Part shown: piece by piece, positions 1-10,388 of the stretch
Layout: every line of letters starts with the position of its first letter
Numbering within the stretch: position 1 is the stretch's first letter
Assembly (NCBI RefSeq): GCF_023072675.1
Contig: NZ_JALLGL010000036.1
Coordinates: forward strand, 1-32,875
Length of the DNA stretch: 32,875 nt
Reading direction: 5' to 3'
Source: Streptomyces sp. XM83C
Lineage (GTDB): Bacteria > Actinomycetota > Actinomycetes > Streptomycetales > Streptomycetaceae
Program-made: the position numbers and the translations under genes
Notes under the pieces: generated by a model
What the model saw: only the letters and a program-made list of their open reading frames with translations
Database searches by the model: none
What the model was told of the DNA's origin: nothing

Positions 1-362
1 ACCCGGCACCGGTCCCGCCCCTCGACGCGCCCCACGAACCCCCGCACGATCCCGGCCCGCTGGTCGTCGACCGCCGCACCCGCCAGGTATGGGTGGGCGC
101 ATCGCCCGTCGTGCTCACCCCCAAGGAGTTCGAACTGCTCGCGCTGCTCACCGAGGACCCGGGCGCGGTCTACTCCCGCCAGCAGATCCTCGACCGGGTG
201 TGGGACCCGCACTACACCGGGCCGACCAAGACCCTGGACGTCCATGTCGCGGCGCTGCGCCGGAAACTGGGCCATCCGGCGTGGATCCAGACCCTGCGCG
301 GGGTCGGGTTCCGGCTGGCCGTGCAGAGCGCGCCCGGCCCGCACGGGGCCACGTCGTCATGA
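1..362 (+). CDS. Response regulator, OmpR/PhoB family, C-terminal part (5' end outside window)
   Basis: The reading frame is open from base 3 to the TGA at 360-362, so only the DNA-binding half is present. It has the winged-helix signature of OmpR-type regulators: VVLTPKEFELLALL, then YSRQQILDRVW, the recognition-helix segment TKTLDVHVAALRRKLG, and the wing IQTLRGVGFRL. The receiver domain with the phosphorylated Asp lies upstream of the window. The stop overlaps the ATG of the kinase gene by four bases (ATGA), so the two are translationally coupled and form a two-component pair. The target genes cannot be read from the sequence. An in-frame ATG/GTG near 93 is not the start, because the conserved domain begins before it. 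Confidence 0.9.
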   Translation, partial: PAPVPPLDAPHEPPHDPGPLVVDRRTRQVWVGASPVVLTPKEFELLALLTEDPGAVYSRQQILDRVWDPHYTGPTKTLDVHVAALRRKLGHPAWIQTLRGVGFRLAVQSAPGPHGATSS

Positions 363-1831
363 CCGGACGGCTGCTGCTCACCTACTTCGGCCTCGCCCTG
401 CTGGTGCTGCTGTGCGTGGAGATCCCCCTCGGCCTGCGGTACGCCGCCGACGCCCGCGACCGGGTCACCGACGCGGCACGGGCCGAGGCCGAGTCGGCAG
501 CCGCGTACGCCGCGCTCAGCCTCGCCACCGGGCACAGCGGCCCCGAACTGCACGAACGCGCCGTCCACTGCGCCGAGCGCGTCGGCGGACGCATGGTGAT
601 CGTCGACAGCACGGGCCGCGTCCTGACCGCCACCCACCCGCTCACCGCCGAAGCCGCCGCCGCACTCGACCGGCGGCCCGGCATCGCGGCGGCACTCCAC
701 GGCTCGGACACCATGGACGTGCGCACGGCCACCGTCGGCGGCACCGAACAGCTGTCCGTCACCGCGCCCGTCGCCGGCGGGACGCGCGGAGCCGTGTGGC
801 TGACGGTCCCCGTGCAGAACGTACGGGACCGGGTCGACCATGTGTGGCTGCTGCTGTGGCTGGGCGGGCTCCTGGTGCTCGGCGCGGTCGCCGTGATCGG
901 TCTGGGCCTCGCCCGCTGGGCCGGACACCCCCTCCGTGAACTGGAGCGCGCCACCCACGCGCTCGCCGACGGCGGCATGCCCGCCCCGGTGCCGGTCACC
1001 AAGGGCCCGAGGGAAGTACGCAGGCTGGCGGCGGCGTTCAACCGTACGGCGGCCCGCCTCGCCCATCTGCTCGCCGCGCAGCGGGCGTTCGCCGGTGAGG
1101 CGTCCCACCAGCTGCGGACACCGCTCGCCGCGCTGCGGCTGCGCCTGGAGAACCTGGAGCCCGACGTGCGCTCGGCGGGCCGGGGCAGCCTCACCGCCGC
1201 CCTCACCGAGACCGACCGGCTCGCCCGCATGGTCGAAGGGCTCCTCGCCCTGGCCCGCCTGGAGGAGGACGCGCTCACCCCGCACGCGGTCGACGTGGGG
1301 GAGATCTGCCTCGAACGGCACCGGACCTGGCAGCCGCTGTTCGCACGCGAAGGCGTCGACCTCGTGCTGTTCGCGGGCAGCGTCGGCCCGGTCCTCGCGC
1401 TGCCCGGCGCGGTCGAGCAGATCCTGGACAACCTGCTCTCCAACGCCCTGCGGGCGTCCCCCGCCGGCAGCACCGTCACCGTCGAGCTGCGGCTGTCCCG
1501 CGGCACACGACCACTCCGCGAGGGCCGCTCCTGCTGGGTCGATCTGCACGTCACCGACGAGGGCCCCGGCATGAGCCCGGAACAGCGCGAGCGCGCCTTC
1601 GACCGGTTCTGGCGCGCCCCCGGCGCCCCCAAGGGCGGCACGGGACTCGGCCTGTCCCTGGTCCAGCGGCTGGCGATGGCGAGCGGAGGCTCGGCCGCCC
1701 TCCACGAGGCGGCGACCGGCGGCCTCGACGCGGTGATCCGCCTCCCGTCCGCGCAGGCCCCGCCCGGCACCCGCTCCGCACGCGGCAGGCCGGGCGTCCG
1801 GCGCCGGCAGGCCCCGGCGCTCCGGGCGTGA
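359..1831 (+). CDS. Two-component sensor histidine kinase (HAMP, HisKA, HATPase_c)
   Basis: 490 aa, starting at the ATG that overlaps the regulator stop. An N-terminal membrane segment (about residues 6-28) and a second one (about 162-184) flank a roughly 130-residue extracytoplasmic sensor region. A HAMP-like linker follows, then a HisKA dimerisation helix with the phospho-acceptor His250 in GEASHQLRTPLAALRLRLE. The ATP-binding domain has the N box around Asn362 (ILDNLLSNALRAS), the D box VTDEGPGM, and the G2 box GGTGLGLSLV. It should autophosphorylate on His250 and pass the phosphate to the adjacent OmpR-type regulator. The last 25 or so residues are Arg/Pro-rich and probably disordered. 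The signal it senses is unknown. Confidence 0.93.
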   Translation: MTGRLLLTYFGLALLVLLCVEIPLGLRYAADARDRVTDAARAEAESAAAYAALSLATGHSGPELHERAVHCAERVGGRMVIVDSTGRVLTATHPLTAEAAAALDRRPGIAAALHGSDTMDVRTATVGGTEQLSVTAPVAGGTRGAVWLTVPVQNVRDRVDHVWLLLWLGGLLVLGAVAVIGLGLARWAGHPLRELERATHALADGGMPAPVPVTKGPREVRRLAAAFNRTAARLAHLLAAQRAFAGEASHQLRTPLAALRLRLENLEPDVRSAGRGSLTAALTETDRLARMVEGLLALARLEEDALTPHAVDVGEICLERHRTWQPLFAREGVDLVLFAGSVGPVLALPGAVEQILDNLLSNALRASPAGSTVTVELRLSRGTRPLREGRSCWVDLHVTDEGPGMSPEQRERAFDRFWRAPGAPKGGTGLGLSLVQRLAMASGGSAALHEAATGGLDAVIRLPSAQAPPGTRSARGRPGVRRRQAPALRA

Positions 1832-1840
1832 GAGCCCCCC

Positions 1841-1950
1841 TCGCGTCGCCGCGCGAACCGCACCGGCTCCTCGCGTCGCCGCGCGAACCGCACCGGCTCC
1901 TCGCGTCGCCGCGCGAACCGCACCGGCCCCTCGCGTCACCGCCCGACCCG
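1841..1950. repeat. 30-bp tandem repeat, three copies plus a degenerate partial copy
   Basis: Units at 1841-1870, 1871-1900 and 1901-1930 begin TCGCGTCGCCGCGCGAACCG and continue CACCGGCTCC (CACCGGCCCC in the third). A diverged partial copy follows to about 1950. The array starts nine bases after the kinase stop, in the 158-bp gap between two convergent genes. I see no hairpin or conserved gene in it. Its reading frames are incidental. Confidence 0.85.
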
Positions 1951-1989
1951 CCTCACCGCGTGCCTGCCGCAGCCCGTGCCCGCGGCGCA

Positions 1990-4671
1990 TCACACCCGCG
2001 GGAGCATCCGGCTCGGGCGGACGCGGTGCACGTACAGCAGCACGTCCGCCGACCGCAGGACGTTGACCGCGTCCGGGGACCGGGGCCAGTCGGTGCCGAT
2101 CTCCCGCTTCGGCCGTACGGTGTCCAGCCAGGCACGAGCGGCGGGCGGAGCGGCACGCAGGTCCATGAACCAGTCGGTGCGGCCCACCTGCTCCAGGGTC
2201 TCCTCGACCGAGCCGGGCACGACAGGACCCGAGGAGAACGTCTTCACGTCCTCGTCCCGGGGGTCGGAGACACCCGCGTCGGTGGCGAGGAAGGACCCCT
2301 CGCCGAACGCCGTGCCCACGACCCGATAGCCGTCACCGAGCGCGCGGCGCAGCAGCCTGCCCTGGATCACCGGGTAGTCGGGCAGGAACTCCGTCAGGTA
2401 GGTGTGGCCGTTGGCCGCGGCCAGCACCGCCCGCGTACCGGTCCGCTCCAGCCACCACAACGTGTTGTCGGCCATGAGCGTGTCACGGTAGGCCATCGCG
2501 GCACGGGCTCCGTCCGGGTCGTCGTAGTCGAAGGCGTACTGCCGGGCCACCTGATCGACCGCGGTGGCATTCCGCACCGCCCAGGCATGGTCGTCCCCGG
2601 CATCCTCGTCCTGCGCGTGCTTGCGCAGCAGCTCCAGGACCGCGCCGGTGCGTTCGGCCTTCTCCCGCCGCACCTCCAGCGGCTCATCGATGTACGCCAG
2701 CATGTACGCGTCGGCGGGCAGTGTCGGCCGCAGCCCCCGGTACAGCTCGGTCACCCGGGCCAGCAGACCCGGATGGGCCCTCCGCACGTGCTCCACCACC
2801 CGGTCGTACAGCTCGGGCCCGGCATAGCTGCTGTCGTTCCCGGCGAAGCGGAGCCGGTCCCCGGGGTGGGCGACGTTGTACGCGCGCATCCAGCGGACCA
2901 GATCGAGGATCTCGCGGGTGTGCATGAACAGATAGGCGTTGTGCAGCTCCTGCGACATGATCCGCGCAGGGTCGCCGCGTCCCGTGCGCAGATAGTCGTC
3001 CAGCCGGAGGCCGGTGCTCCAGGGAGCCTCCAGGACCAGGGAACGGAACCCCTTCTCCGCGACCAGATACCGGAACGTCCGGTGCGGCAGGGCCATGAAC
3101 TCGTGCGCCCCGTGCACGGCCTGCCCCACACCCACCAGACGGGCATCGCCGAGCGCTCGCCCCAGAGGCCGCAGATCGTCCAGGGACCCGGTGGGCTCCA
3201 CGGTGCGCAGCGGACGGGCGGCGGCCCGCAGCGCGGGCAGCGGTCCGGGACCGGGCGTCCCGCCGGGCGCCGCCCGGCCCGCCGCGGACGCCGGCAGCCG
3301 CTCCAGTCTGCGGCTGGGCCCGATCTCGTGCAGATGCACCACCAGATCCGCCATGCGCAGCAGATTCACCTGGTCCACGGCCGGGGGGTAGTCGGTGCCG
3401 ATCTCCCGCTTGGGCCGTGCGGTGTCCAGCCACGCGCGGGCGGCGGGCGGCGCGGTCCGCAGATCCGCGTACCAGTTTGTGTGGCCGACCCGGTCCAGGG
3501 TGTGCTCGACCGTGCCGGGAGCGGCGGGCTCCACCTCGAAGCGGCGGACGTCTTCGTCACGCGGGTTCTGCAGATCCGCCTGTGTGGCGTGCACGGCACC
3601 CCGGTCGAAGGAGAGAGCCACCATCACATAGCCGTCGCCCAGCCGCTCACGGAGAACCTGACCCTGGGGGAGGGGAAGACCCGGGGAGGAACTGAGCGTG
3701 TACAGGTGGCTGTTGTGCCCGCCCACCACCACACGCTGCCCGGTCCGGCGGTGCCACCACAGCACGTTCTCCGCCATCACCGTGTCCCGGTACGCCATGG
3801 CCTGCGGCGCGACCACCGGGTCCGCGAAGTCGAACGCGTACAGGCGTGCCACCTGATCGACGGCGGTGGCGTGCCGCACGGCCCACGCATGGTCACCGTC
3901 CGCGCCGGCCCGGCCGTCGGCGGCGCGCAGCAGCTCCAGCACCTTCCCGGTGCGCTCGGCCCGGGCCCGCCGCTCGTCCAGCGGAGCGGCCATCGCGTCA
4001 CGCACCCACTCGTACACGGGCACGGTCGGCTCGAGCCCCCGGTACAACTCGCTCACCCGGGCGAGCAGTTCGGGATGGGCCCGCCGTACGTGCTCCACGA
4101 CCCGCTCGTACAGCTCCGGACCGGCGTAGCCGTTGTCGACGCCGACGAAACGCAGCGGATCGCCGGGGTGGGCGACGTTGTACGCGCGCATCCAGCGGAT
4201 CATGTCCAGGTAGTCGCGGCTGTGCAGCAGCACATGGGCGTTCTGGAACTCCTCGGACATGATCCGCGCCGGGTCACCGCGCCCGGTGCGCAGAAACTCG
4301 TCGAGACGCAGCCCGGCACTCCAGTTGGCCTCGAGGGCGAACGCCCGGAACCCCTTCGTCTCCACCAGGTACCGCAGCACCCGGTGCCGGAAGGCGACGA
4401 AGTCCGCCGAGCCGTGCGCTGCCTCGCCGACCCCGACGACCACGGCGTCACCGACCGCCCGCCCGAAGGGGCGCAGATCACCGGCCGGCCCCGACGGGTC
4501 CACGCCCCGCAGGGGCCGCGCGATCCGCTCCAGCGCCGGCAACGGGTCCTCGGCGGTGCGCCCCGGGGGCGGGGACAGGGCGAGGGTGCCGGGGACGACC
4601 ACGAACAACACGAGCAGGGCGGCCACGAGCCGCTCGGCCAGGGTGAACCGCCCGGTCAGGGAAGCTGCCAT
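1990..4671 (-). CDS. Tandem double erythromycin-esterase-like protein, secreted or membrane-anchored
   Basis: 893 aa from the ATG at 4671, preceded by GGGAAG eight bases upstream; an in-frame GTG at 4701 would add ten residues. Residues 10-33 form a hydrophobic signal peptide or anchor. Two copies of the erythromycin-esterase/succinoglycan-synthesis fold follow, about 41-455 and 475-893, sharing blocks such as MRAYNVAHPGD, YAGPELY and KREIGTD. Aligned by spacing to EreB residues Glu43, His46, Arg55, Glu74, His285 and His288 (from memory), copy 1 has Glu83, His86, Arg95, Glu114, His319 and His322, all retained. Copy 2 has Gln517, His520, Pro529, Glu548, Ala753 and His756, so three positions are lost. 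Copy 1 is probably the active hydrolase and copy 2 a non-catalytic partner. The substrate is unknown; macrolide cleavage should not be assumed. Confidence 0.88.
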   Translation of the reverse strand: MAASLTGRFTLAERLVAALLVLFVVVPGTLALSPPPGRTAEDPLPALERIARPLRGVDPSGPAGDLRPFGRAVGDAVVVGVGEAAHGSADFVAFRHRVLRYLVETKGFRAFALEANWSAGLRLDEFLRTGRGDPARIMSEEFQNAHVLLHSRDYLDMIRWMRAYNVAHPGDPLRFVGVDNGYAGPELYERVVEHVRRAHPELLARVSELYRGLEPTVPVYEWVRDAMAAPLDERRARAERTGKVLELLRAADGRAGADGDHAWAVRHATAVDQVARLYAFDFADPVVAPQAMAYRDTVMAENVLWWHRRTGQRVVVGGHNSHLYTLSSSPGLPLPQGQVLRERLGDGYVMVALSFDRGAVHATQADLQNPRDEDVRRFEVEPAAPGTVEHTLDRVGHTNWYADLRTAPPAARAWLDTARPKREIGTDYPPAVDQVNLLRMADLVVHLHEIGPSRRLERLPASAAGRAAPGGTPGPGPLPALRAAARPLRTVEPTGSLDDLRPLGRALGDARLVGVGQAVHGAHEFMALPHRTFRYLVAEKGFRSLVLEAPWSTGLRLDDYLRTGRGDPARIMSQELHNAYLFMHTREILDLVRWMRAYNVAHPGDRLRFAGNDSSYAGPELYDRVVEHVRRAHPGLLARVTELYRGLRPTLPADAYMLAYIDEPLEVRREKAERTGAVLELLRKHAQDEDAGDDHAWAVRNATAVDQVARQYAFDYDDPDGARAAMAYRDTLMADNTLWWLERTGTRAVLAAANGHTYLTEFLPDYPVIQGRLLRRALGDGYRVVGTAFGEGSFLATDAGVSDPRDEDVKTFSSGPVVPGSVEETLEQVGRTDWFMDLRAAPPAARAWLDTVRPKREIGTDWPRSPDAVNVLRSADVLLYVHRVRPSRMLPRV

Positions 4672-4772
4672 GACGTCAGCTTCCCTGACCCGGCCCCGCA
4701 CCGTCCCCCGAGGTCACCCGGCCGGATCCGGAACACGCGCACCGGAACCACCCGGGCGGAGCAACACGGCAC

Positions 4773-4810
4773 GCGACGCGGCCCGTCGGCGCACCGGCGG
4801 GCCGCGTCGC
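4773..4810 (-). terminator. Strong hairpin terminator downstream of the GH62 gene
   Basis: A perfect 13-bp stem pairs 4773-4785 (GCGACGCGGCCCG) with 4798-4810, with a 12-base loop that can pair further. It begins 15 bases beyond the stop of the arabinofuranosidase gene on the minus strand. There is no T-run, as is usual in Streptomyces. Confidence 0.75.
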
Positions 4811-4825
4811 GCCTGTCGTCTCCGC

Positions 4826-6313
4826 TCAGCGGCGCAGGGTCAGCAGACCCGGCCGGTAGGGCAGCAGGTTGTAGTCACCGCCCGAGTCCGGGCTGCGCCC
4901 CTGGTACAGCAGTTGCAGATTGCACGGGTCGACCGTCATGGTCTGGTCGGCGCTCGTGCGGATCAGCTCGCCGTGGCTGATGTCGTTCGTCCAGGTGGCG
5001 CCGCTGTTGGCCTTCCCCGCGAACGGGTTGCTCTCCGTCGCGGCCTGCGGCGTCCAGGCGCCGTCGAGGCTCGTCGCCGTGAAGGAGCGGAAGTAGCGGC
5101 CCTGGGAGCCGATCGCCTCGACGATCATCAGATAGCGGTTCTGGCCCTTCAGCCTGTACACCTGCGGGGCCTCGAACAGGTTGTACGTGGAGTCGCTCAT
5201 GACGACCGTGGCGGAGGAGCCGAAGCTGCCGGGGAAGTTCCCGATGGGCATGCTCGCCCGGTAGATCTTGCCGTTGTCGCCGGCGAAGAACAGATACATG
5301 TGCGTGTCGTCACCGATGATCGTCTGGTCGATGGGGCCCGTGGAGGAACCGGAGATGCTGCCGGAGAACAGCACCTGCTCCGACGACCAGCCGTTCGGGT
5401 TCGTCGGGTCGGTCGACGTCCGGTAGGAGAAGGCCGTACCGCCCCACTGGTAGGTCAGCACCCAGATGTTCTTCGGCGCGAAGTAGAAGAGGCTGGGCGC
5501 GACGGTGGAGCTGTTCATCGCGTTCTGCGGGGCGGAGGCCATCTCCGACCAGTCGCCGAACAGGCCGAAGTTCATCGAACCCCACCGGGTGCCGGTGTCG
5601 TGCGTGGTCGCGTACACCAGCTGCTTGCCGTTGTACGGGGCGACCGTGAAGTCCTTCAGGGACACCCAGCCCTGCCGCGGCTGCGCCAGCGCGCCCGTCG
5701 ACGACCACCGGTAGCTCGACGGGAGCTGGCAGGCGCCCGGGTCGCCGGGGTCACCGGGGTTCTGCGAGTCCCCGACCTTGACGAGCCGCCACTGCTGGTT
5801 GGCGCCGCCCCAGTCGTCGTACTGGACGATGTTCGCGTTGTCGGCGGTGGAGCCGCCCTGCACTTCGAGCGCCTTTCCGCTGTGCCGGGAGATCAGCCGC
5901 ACATAGCCGTCGGAGCTGTCGGCGAGCCGCCACTGCTGGTTGGCGCCGTTGAGATCGGACCACTGGACGATCGATCCGCCGTTCGCGGTGGACCAGTTGT
6001 AGACGTCGAGGACCTTGCCGGAGTGGCGGGACTTGATCCGGTACCAGCCGTTGCCGGAGTCGACGAACTGCCACTGCTGCTGTGCCTGGTCGTTCCGCGT
6101 CCACTGGGTGATCCGGGCGCCGTCGTTCGTCGCCAGGTTGTACACGTCCAGCGCCTTGCCGCTGTTGCGGTTGACGAGCACGTACCACGAGCCGGTGTCC
6201 ACGGTCGCGGCTGCGGCCGGCTGGGCGCCGAGGAACGTGGCGAGCAGCAACAGGGGTGCGAGGACGCCGAGCCATCCTCTCGGCAGGACCGGAAAGGCAT
6301 GGCGGAGCCGCAT
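4826..6313 (-). CDS. abfB: Secreted GH62 alpha-L-arabinofuranosidase with N-terminal CBM13
   Basis: 495 aa. The ATG at 6313 follows AGGAGG with a six-base spacer, which decides the start over longer in-frame extensions. Signal peptide is about residues 1-35, ending QPAAAA. A ricin-type CBM13 (about 38-180) has three repeats, each ending in a QQW motif. A short GDPGDPGA linker leads to the GH62 five-blade propeller (about 195-495). The acidic triad of clan GH-F can be placed: base Asp221 (SLKDFT), pKa modulator Asp329 (GPIDQ) and general acid Glu381 (LFEAPQVY). GH62 enzymes remove arabinose side chains from arabinoxylan, which fits the divergent xylanase. The same abfB-xlnA arrangement is, as I recall, described in Streptomyces lividans. 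Confidence 0.95.
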   Translation of the reverse strand: MRLRHAFPVLPRGWLGVLAPLLLLATFLGAQPAAAATVDTGSWYVLVNRNSGKALDVYNLATNDGARITQWTRNDQAQQQWQFVDSGNGWYRIKSRHSGKVLDVYNWSTANGGSIVQWSDLNGANQQWRLADSSDGYVRLISRHSGKALEVQGGSTADNANIVQYDDWGGANQQWRLVKVGDSQNPGDPGDPGACQLPSSYRWSSTGALAQPRQGWVSLKDFTVAPYNGKQLVYATTHDTGTRWGSMNFGLFGDWSEMASAPQNAMNSSTVAPSLFYFAPKNIWVLTYQWGGTAFSYRTSTDPTNPNGWSSEQVLFSGSISGSSTGPIDQTIIGDDTHMYLFFAGDNGKIYRASMPIGNFPGSFGSSATVVMSDSTYNLFEAPQVYRLKGQNRYLMIVEAIGSQGRYFRSFTATSLDGAWTPQAATESNPFAGKANSGATWTNDISHGELIRTSADQTMTVDPCNLQLLYQGRSPDSGGDYNLLPYRPGLLTLRR

Positions 6314-6388
6314 CGAGGGCCTCCTGAGGTGGGGGGCGAGGTGTCGCCGGTGAGTGGGGGAGCGGCAGCCGCGCGAGGACCCGACAAG

Positions 6389-6401
6389 TCGAAACTTTCG
6401 A
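6389..6401. promoter_or_regulatory. Palindromic operator upstream of the GH62 gene
   Basis: TCGAAACTTTCGA is a perfect 6-1-6 palindrome, 76 bases upstream of the GH62 start. Its core CGAAACTTTCG matches what I recall of the sequence reported at Streptomyces xylanase promoters and bound by a repressor. Binding here is inferred. Confidence 0.65.
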
Positions 6402-6587
6402 GGTAAATCCCGGTCGTGTGACGCCACAAACTAGGGATGTGACGGAGTCCGGTCAAGACCTGGGGCCGATGTGGCTCTGATTGAGGGGTGCCTCTATCCG
6501 CGTATACAAGGGCTGAGCAGGGGGTACGTGCAGGTGGGATGCGACTTCGGTGATGGCGACATTGATGCGGAGGATGACAAGGATGTC

Positions 6588-6598
6588 CGAAACATTCG
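6588..6598. promoter_or_regulatory. Operator-like palindrome in the abfB-xlnA intergenic region
   Basis: CGAAACATTCG is a 4-3-4 palindrome of the same GAAA type as the site at 6389, differing in its centre. Confidence 0.45.
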
Positions 6599-6609
6599 AA
6601 GCAAATGTG

Positions 6610-6620
6610 GAAACATTTTC
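6610..6620. promoter_or_regulatory. Operator-like palindrome in the abfB-xlnA intergenic region
   Basis: GAAACATTTTC is a 4-3-4 palindrome (GAAA/TTTC), 22 bases centre to centre from the preceding site, about two helical turns. The spacing suggests cooperative binding on one face of the DNA. Confidence 0.45.
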
Positions 6621-6635
6621 AGCGAAGAGGGTTGA

Positions 6636-8339
<1,704 letters not shown>

Positions 8340-8360
8340 CCGACACCTGACGCTCACACC

Positions 8361-8403
8361 GGGCGCGAGGGACCCCGCTCGACCGGCGGGGCCCCTCGCG
8401 CCC
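8361..8403. terminator. Bidirectional hairpin terminator between xlnA and the response regulator gene
   Basis: GGGCGCGAGGG (8361-8371) pairs with CCCTCGCGCCC (8393-8403), and inside it CCCCGC (8373-8378) pairs with GCGGGG (8386-8391), with one A/C mismatch between the two helices. It lies between two convergent genes and can serve both. Confidence 0.8.
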
Positions 8404-8428
8404 GCGTTCGATGCGGCCGGGGCGCGTC

Positions 8429-9121
8429 TCACGACCCCCCGGACACCAGCCCCGTCCGGTAGGCGAGCACCACGGCCTGGACCCGGTCGCGCAGGCCGAG
8501 CTTGGCCAGGATGCGGGAGACGTACGTCTTGACGGTCTCGGGGGTGATGAACAGCGCCGCGGCGATCTCCGCGTTCGACAGCCCGTCGGCGATCTGCCGG
8601 AGCACCTCCAGCTCCCGGGGCGTGAGCGTGCGCTCGATCTCCTGCCGGCGCGGCGCGTCGGTGTCGGCCGGCCGCAGATGCTCGGCGAAATGACCGATGA
8701 GCCGGCGGGTGACGGCGGGCGCCAGCAGCGCCTCGCCGCGCGCGACGGTCCGTATGCCGTTGACCAGTTCGAGCGGCGCCGAGTCCTTGAGCAGGAAGCC
8801 GCTCGCCCCGGCGCGCAGCGCGTCATAGACGTACGCGTCGACATTGAACGTGGTGACCACGAGGACCTTCGGCGGGTCCTCCGACCCGGGGCCGGCCAGC
8901 TGACGTGTCGCCTGGATCCCGTCGAGCAGCGGCATCCGTACGTCCATCACGACCACGTCGGGCCGCAGCCGCCGCGCGGCCGCCACCGCCTCGTGGCCGT
9001 TCTCCGCCTCCCCGACGACCTCCATGTCGGGCTGGGAGGAGAAGATGGTCACATATCCGGTGCGTACGAGGGCCTGGTCGTCGCAGACGAGCACACGGAT
9101 CGGCGGCGGCGCTTCACTCAC
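8429..9121 (-). CDS. NarL/LuxR-family response regulator
   Basis: 230 aa from a GTG at 9121 with GGGAG seven bases upstream; that Shine-Dalgarno overlaps the stop of the kinase gene, four bases away. The receiver domain (about 7-125) has the acidic pair CDD near 14-15, phospho-acceptor Asp60 (VVVMDVRMP), Thr90/91 and Lys112. A LuxR-type helix-turn-helix follows at about 165-222 (LTPRELEVLRQIADGLSNAE, then TVKTYVSRILAKL). It is the last gene of the CPBP-kinase-regulator operon, and the kinase is its expected phosphodonor. Its regulon is unknown; the inverted repeat before the operon is a candidate binding site. Confidence 0.93.
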   Translation of the reverse strand: MSEAPPPIRVLVCDDQALVRTGYVTIFSSQPDMEVVGEAENGHEAVAAARRLRPDVVVMDVRMPLLDGIQATRQLAGPGSEDPPKVLVVTTFNVDAYVYDALRAGASGFLLKDSAPLELVNGIRTVARGEALLAPAVTRRLIGHFAEHLRPADTDAPRRQEIERTLTPRELEVLRQIADGLSNAEIAAALFITPETVKTYVSRILAKLGLRDRVQAVVLAYRTGLVSGGS

Positions 9122-9125
9122 GAGG

Positions 9126-10388
9126 TCACTCCCGGGCGGCGGGCTGGGCTGGCAGGGTGGCGCGGACCTCGAACCCGCCCTCGGCACGGGGTCCGGCCAC
9201 CAGTTCACCATCGAGCATCCGCACACGTGCACGCAGCCCCGCCAATCCGCGACCACCACCCGCCGCGACGACGTCCCGCCCGGCGGAGCGCGCACCCCCG
9301 GCCACGGCTCCCCGCCCTTGCGCCCGGCCGGCGGGCCCGTCGCTGGTCACCTCGATCACGAGGTCCTCGTCCCCGTGCCGCACCAGCACCCGCGCAGGGT
9401 TCCCGGCCGCGTACTTCATGGCGTTGGTGAGGGCTTCCTGCACCACCCTGTAGGCGGCCAGCTCCACGTCCACGCTCCGCTGCCGGCGTTCGCCCTCCTC
9501 ACGGAACTCGACCGGCAGCCCCGAACGACGGGCCTGCTCGACCAGATCCTCCACCCGCCCCAGCGCGGGCGCCCGGCCCGCACGCGCCGGCTCCCCGGAC
9601 GCCGACTCGCCCGTCGCCTCCAGCACACCGAGCAGATACCGCAGTTCCGTCAGCGCCCGCCGGCCGGTGTCACTGACCGCCGCCATGCCCTCCCCGGCAC
9701 GCTCCGGAGCGGAGGTGAGCAGGAACTGCGCCGCGTCGGCCTGGACCACCATCGCCGTCACATGGTGGGTGACCACGTCGTGCAGCTCCCGCGCGATCCG
9801 CGCCCGCTCCGCCGCCGTGGCCGCCTCCGCCGCCAGCCGGCGCCGCTCCGCCTCCTCCGCGCGCCGCATCCGCACCGTGTGACCCACGGCCCACACCGCG
9901 GCCAGGACCAGCCCGAACGCGAGATGGTCAGGCAGCCGCGTCGGGGACCCGAGCCGCTCCAGCACCCCGACCAGCACCACGTACGCCGCGACCGCCACGA
10001 CCGCAAGACCGCGGCGGAAACGGACCTGATGGGCCCCCACGGAGTACAGCGCCGCATACAGCCCCAAGCTCGCGAACGTCGTCGCATACCCCGACGCCTG
10101 ATGCACCGCGAACGCGCACCCGACGACGGCCAGACACCCGGCGGGCCACCTGCGCCGCACCGCCAACGGCAGAGCCTGCGCCACGACCAGCGCGACCCCC
10201 GGCAGATCCGCCGGCCGCTCCGGCAGCTCACCGATCTGCGCACCCACGGCGGACAGCGTCGGCACGAAGGCCATCGCCGTCAGGGCCAGGGCGAGGACGC
10301 CGTCCTTCAGGACGGCGTCCCGCTCCCGCCACCGCGCCACCGCCCCCCGCAGCAGCGCGAGCCCCCCGAGCATCCGACGATCCGTCAT
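9126..10388 (-). CDS. NarL-type sensor histidine kinase (HisKA_3)
   Basis: 420 aa. The start overlaps the stop of the CPBP protease gene by four bases. The N-terminal half is membrane-embedded, with about five hydrophobic segments between residues 28 and 170 and almost no extracellular loop. The HisKA_3 helix contains phospho-acceptor His203 (ARELHDVVTHHVTAM). The ATP-binding domain has Asn322 (VVQEALTNAMKYA) and a C-terminal GRGLAGLRARV box. A Gly/Ala-rich insertion precedes that box. This layout, with a membrane-buried sensor and no large input domain, resembles kinases that report envelope state or work through a membrane partner. The coupled CPBP protein is a plausible partner, by inference from the operon. 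Confidence 0.92.
   Translation of the reverse strand: MTDRRMLGGLALLRGAVARWRERDAVLKDGVLALALTAMAFVPTLSAVGAQIGELPERPADLPGVALVVAQALPLAVRRRWPAGCLAVVGCAFAVHQASGYATTFASLGLYAALYSVGAHQVRFRRGLAVVAVAAYVVLVGVLERLGSPTRLPDHLAFGLVLAAVWAVGHTVRMRRAEEAERRRLAAEAATAAERARIARELHDVVTHHVTAMVVQADAAQFLLTSAPERAGEGMAAVSDTGRRALTELRYLLGVLEATGESASGEPARAGRAPALGRVEDLVEQARRSGLPVEFREEGERRQRSVDVELAAYRVVQEALTNAMKYAAGNPARVLVRHGDEDLVIEVTSDGPAGRAQGRGAVAGGARSAGRDVVAAGGGRGLAGLRARVRMLDGELVAGPRAEGGFEVRATLPAQPAARE

Noticed and set aside
3647..4481. Short minus-strand frames within the esterase gene
   Set aside because: They lie in other frames of the same strand and have no independent start signals or motifs.
1828..4980. Long plus-strand open frame across the esterase gene
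   Set aside because: It is the mirror of a GC-rich gene. Its translation is compositionally biased and shows no domain, while the minus strand gives a clear two-domain esterase.
4259..6406. Plus-strand 715-codon frame opposite the GH62 gene
   Set aside because: Antisense shadow; the minus strand carries GH62 and CBM13 motifs with a perfect ribosome binding site.
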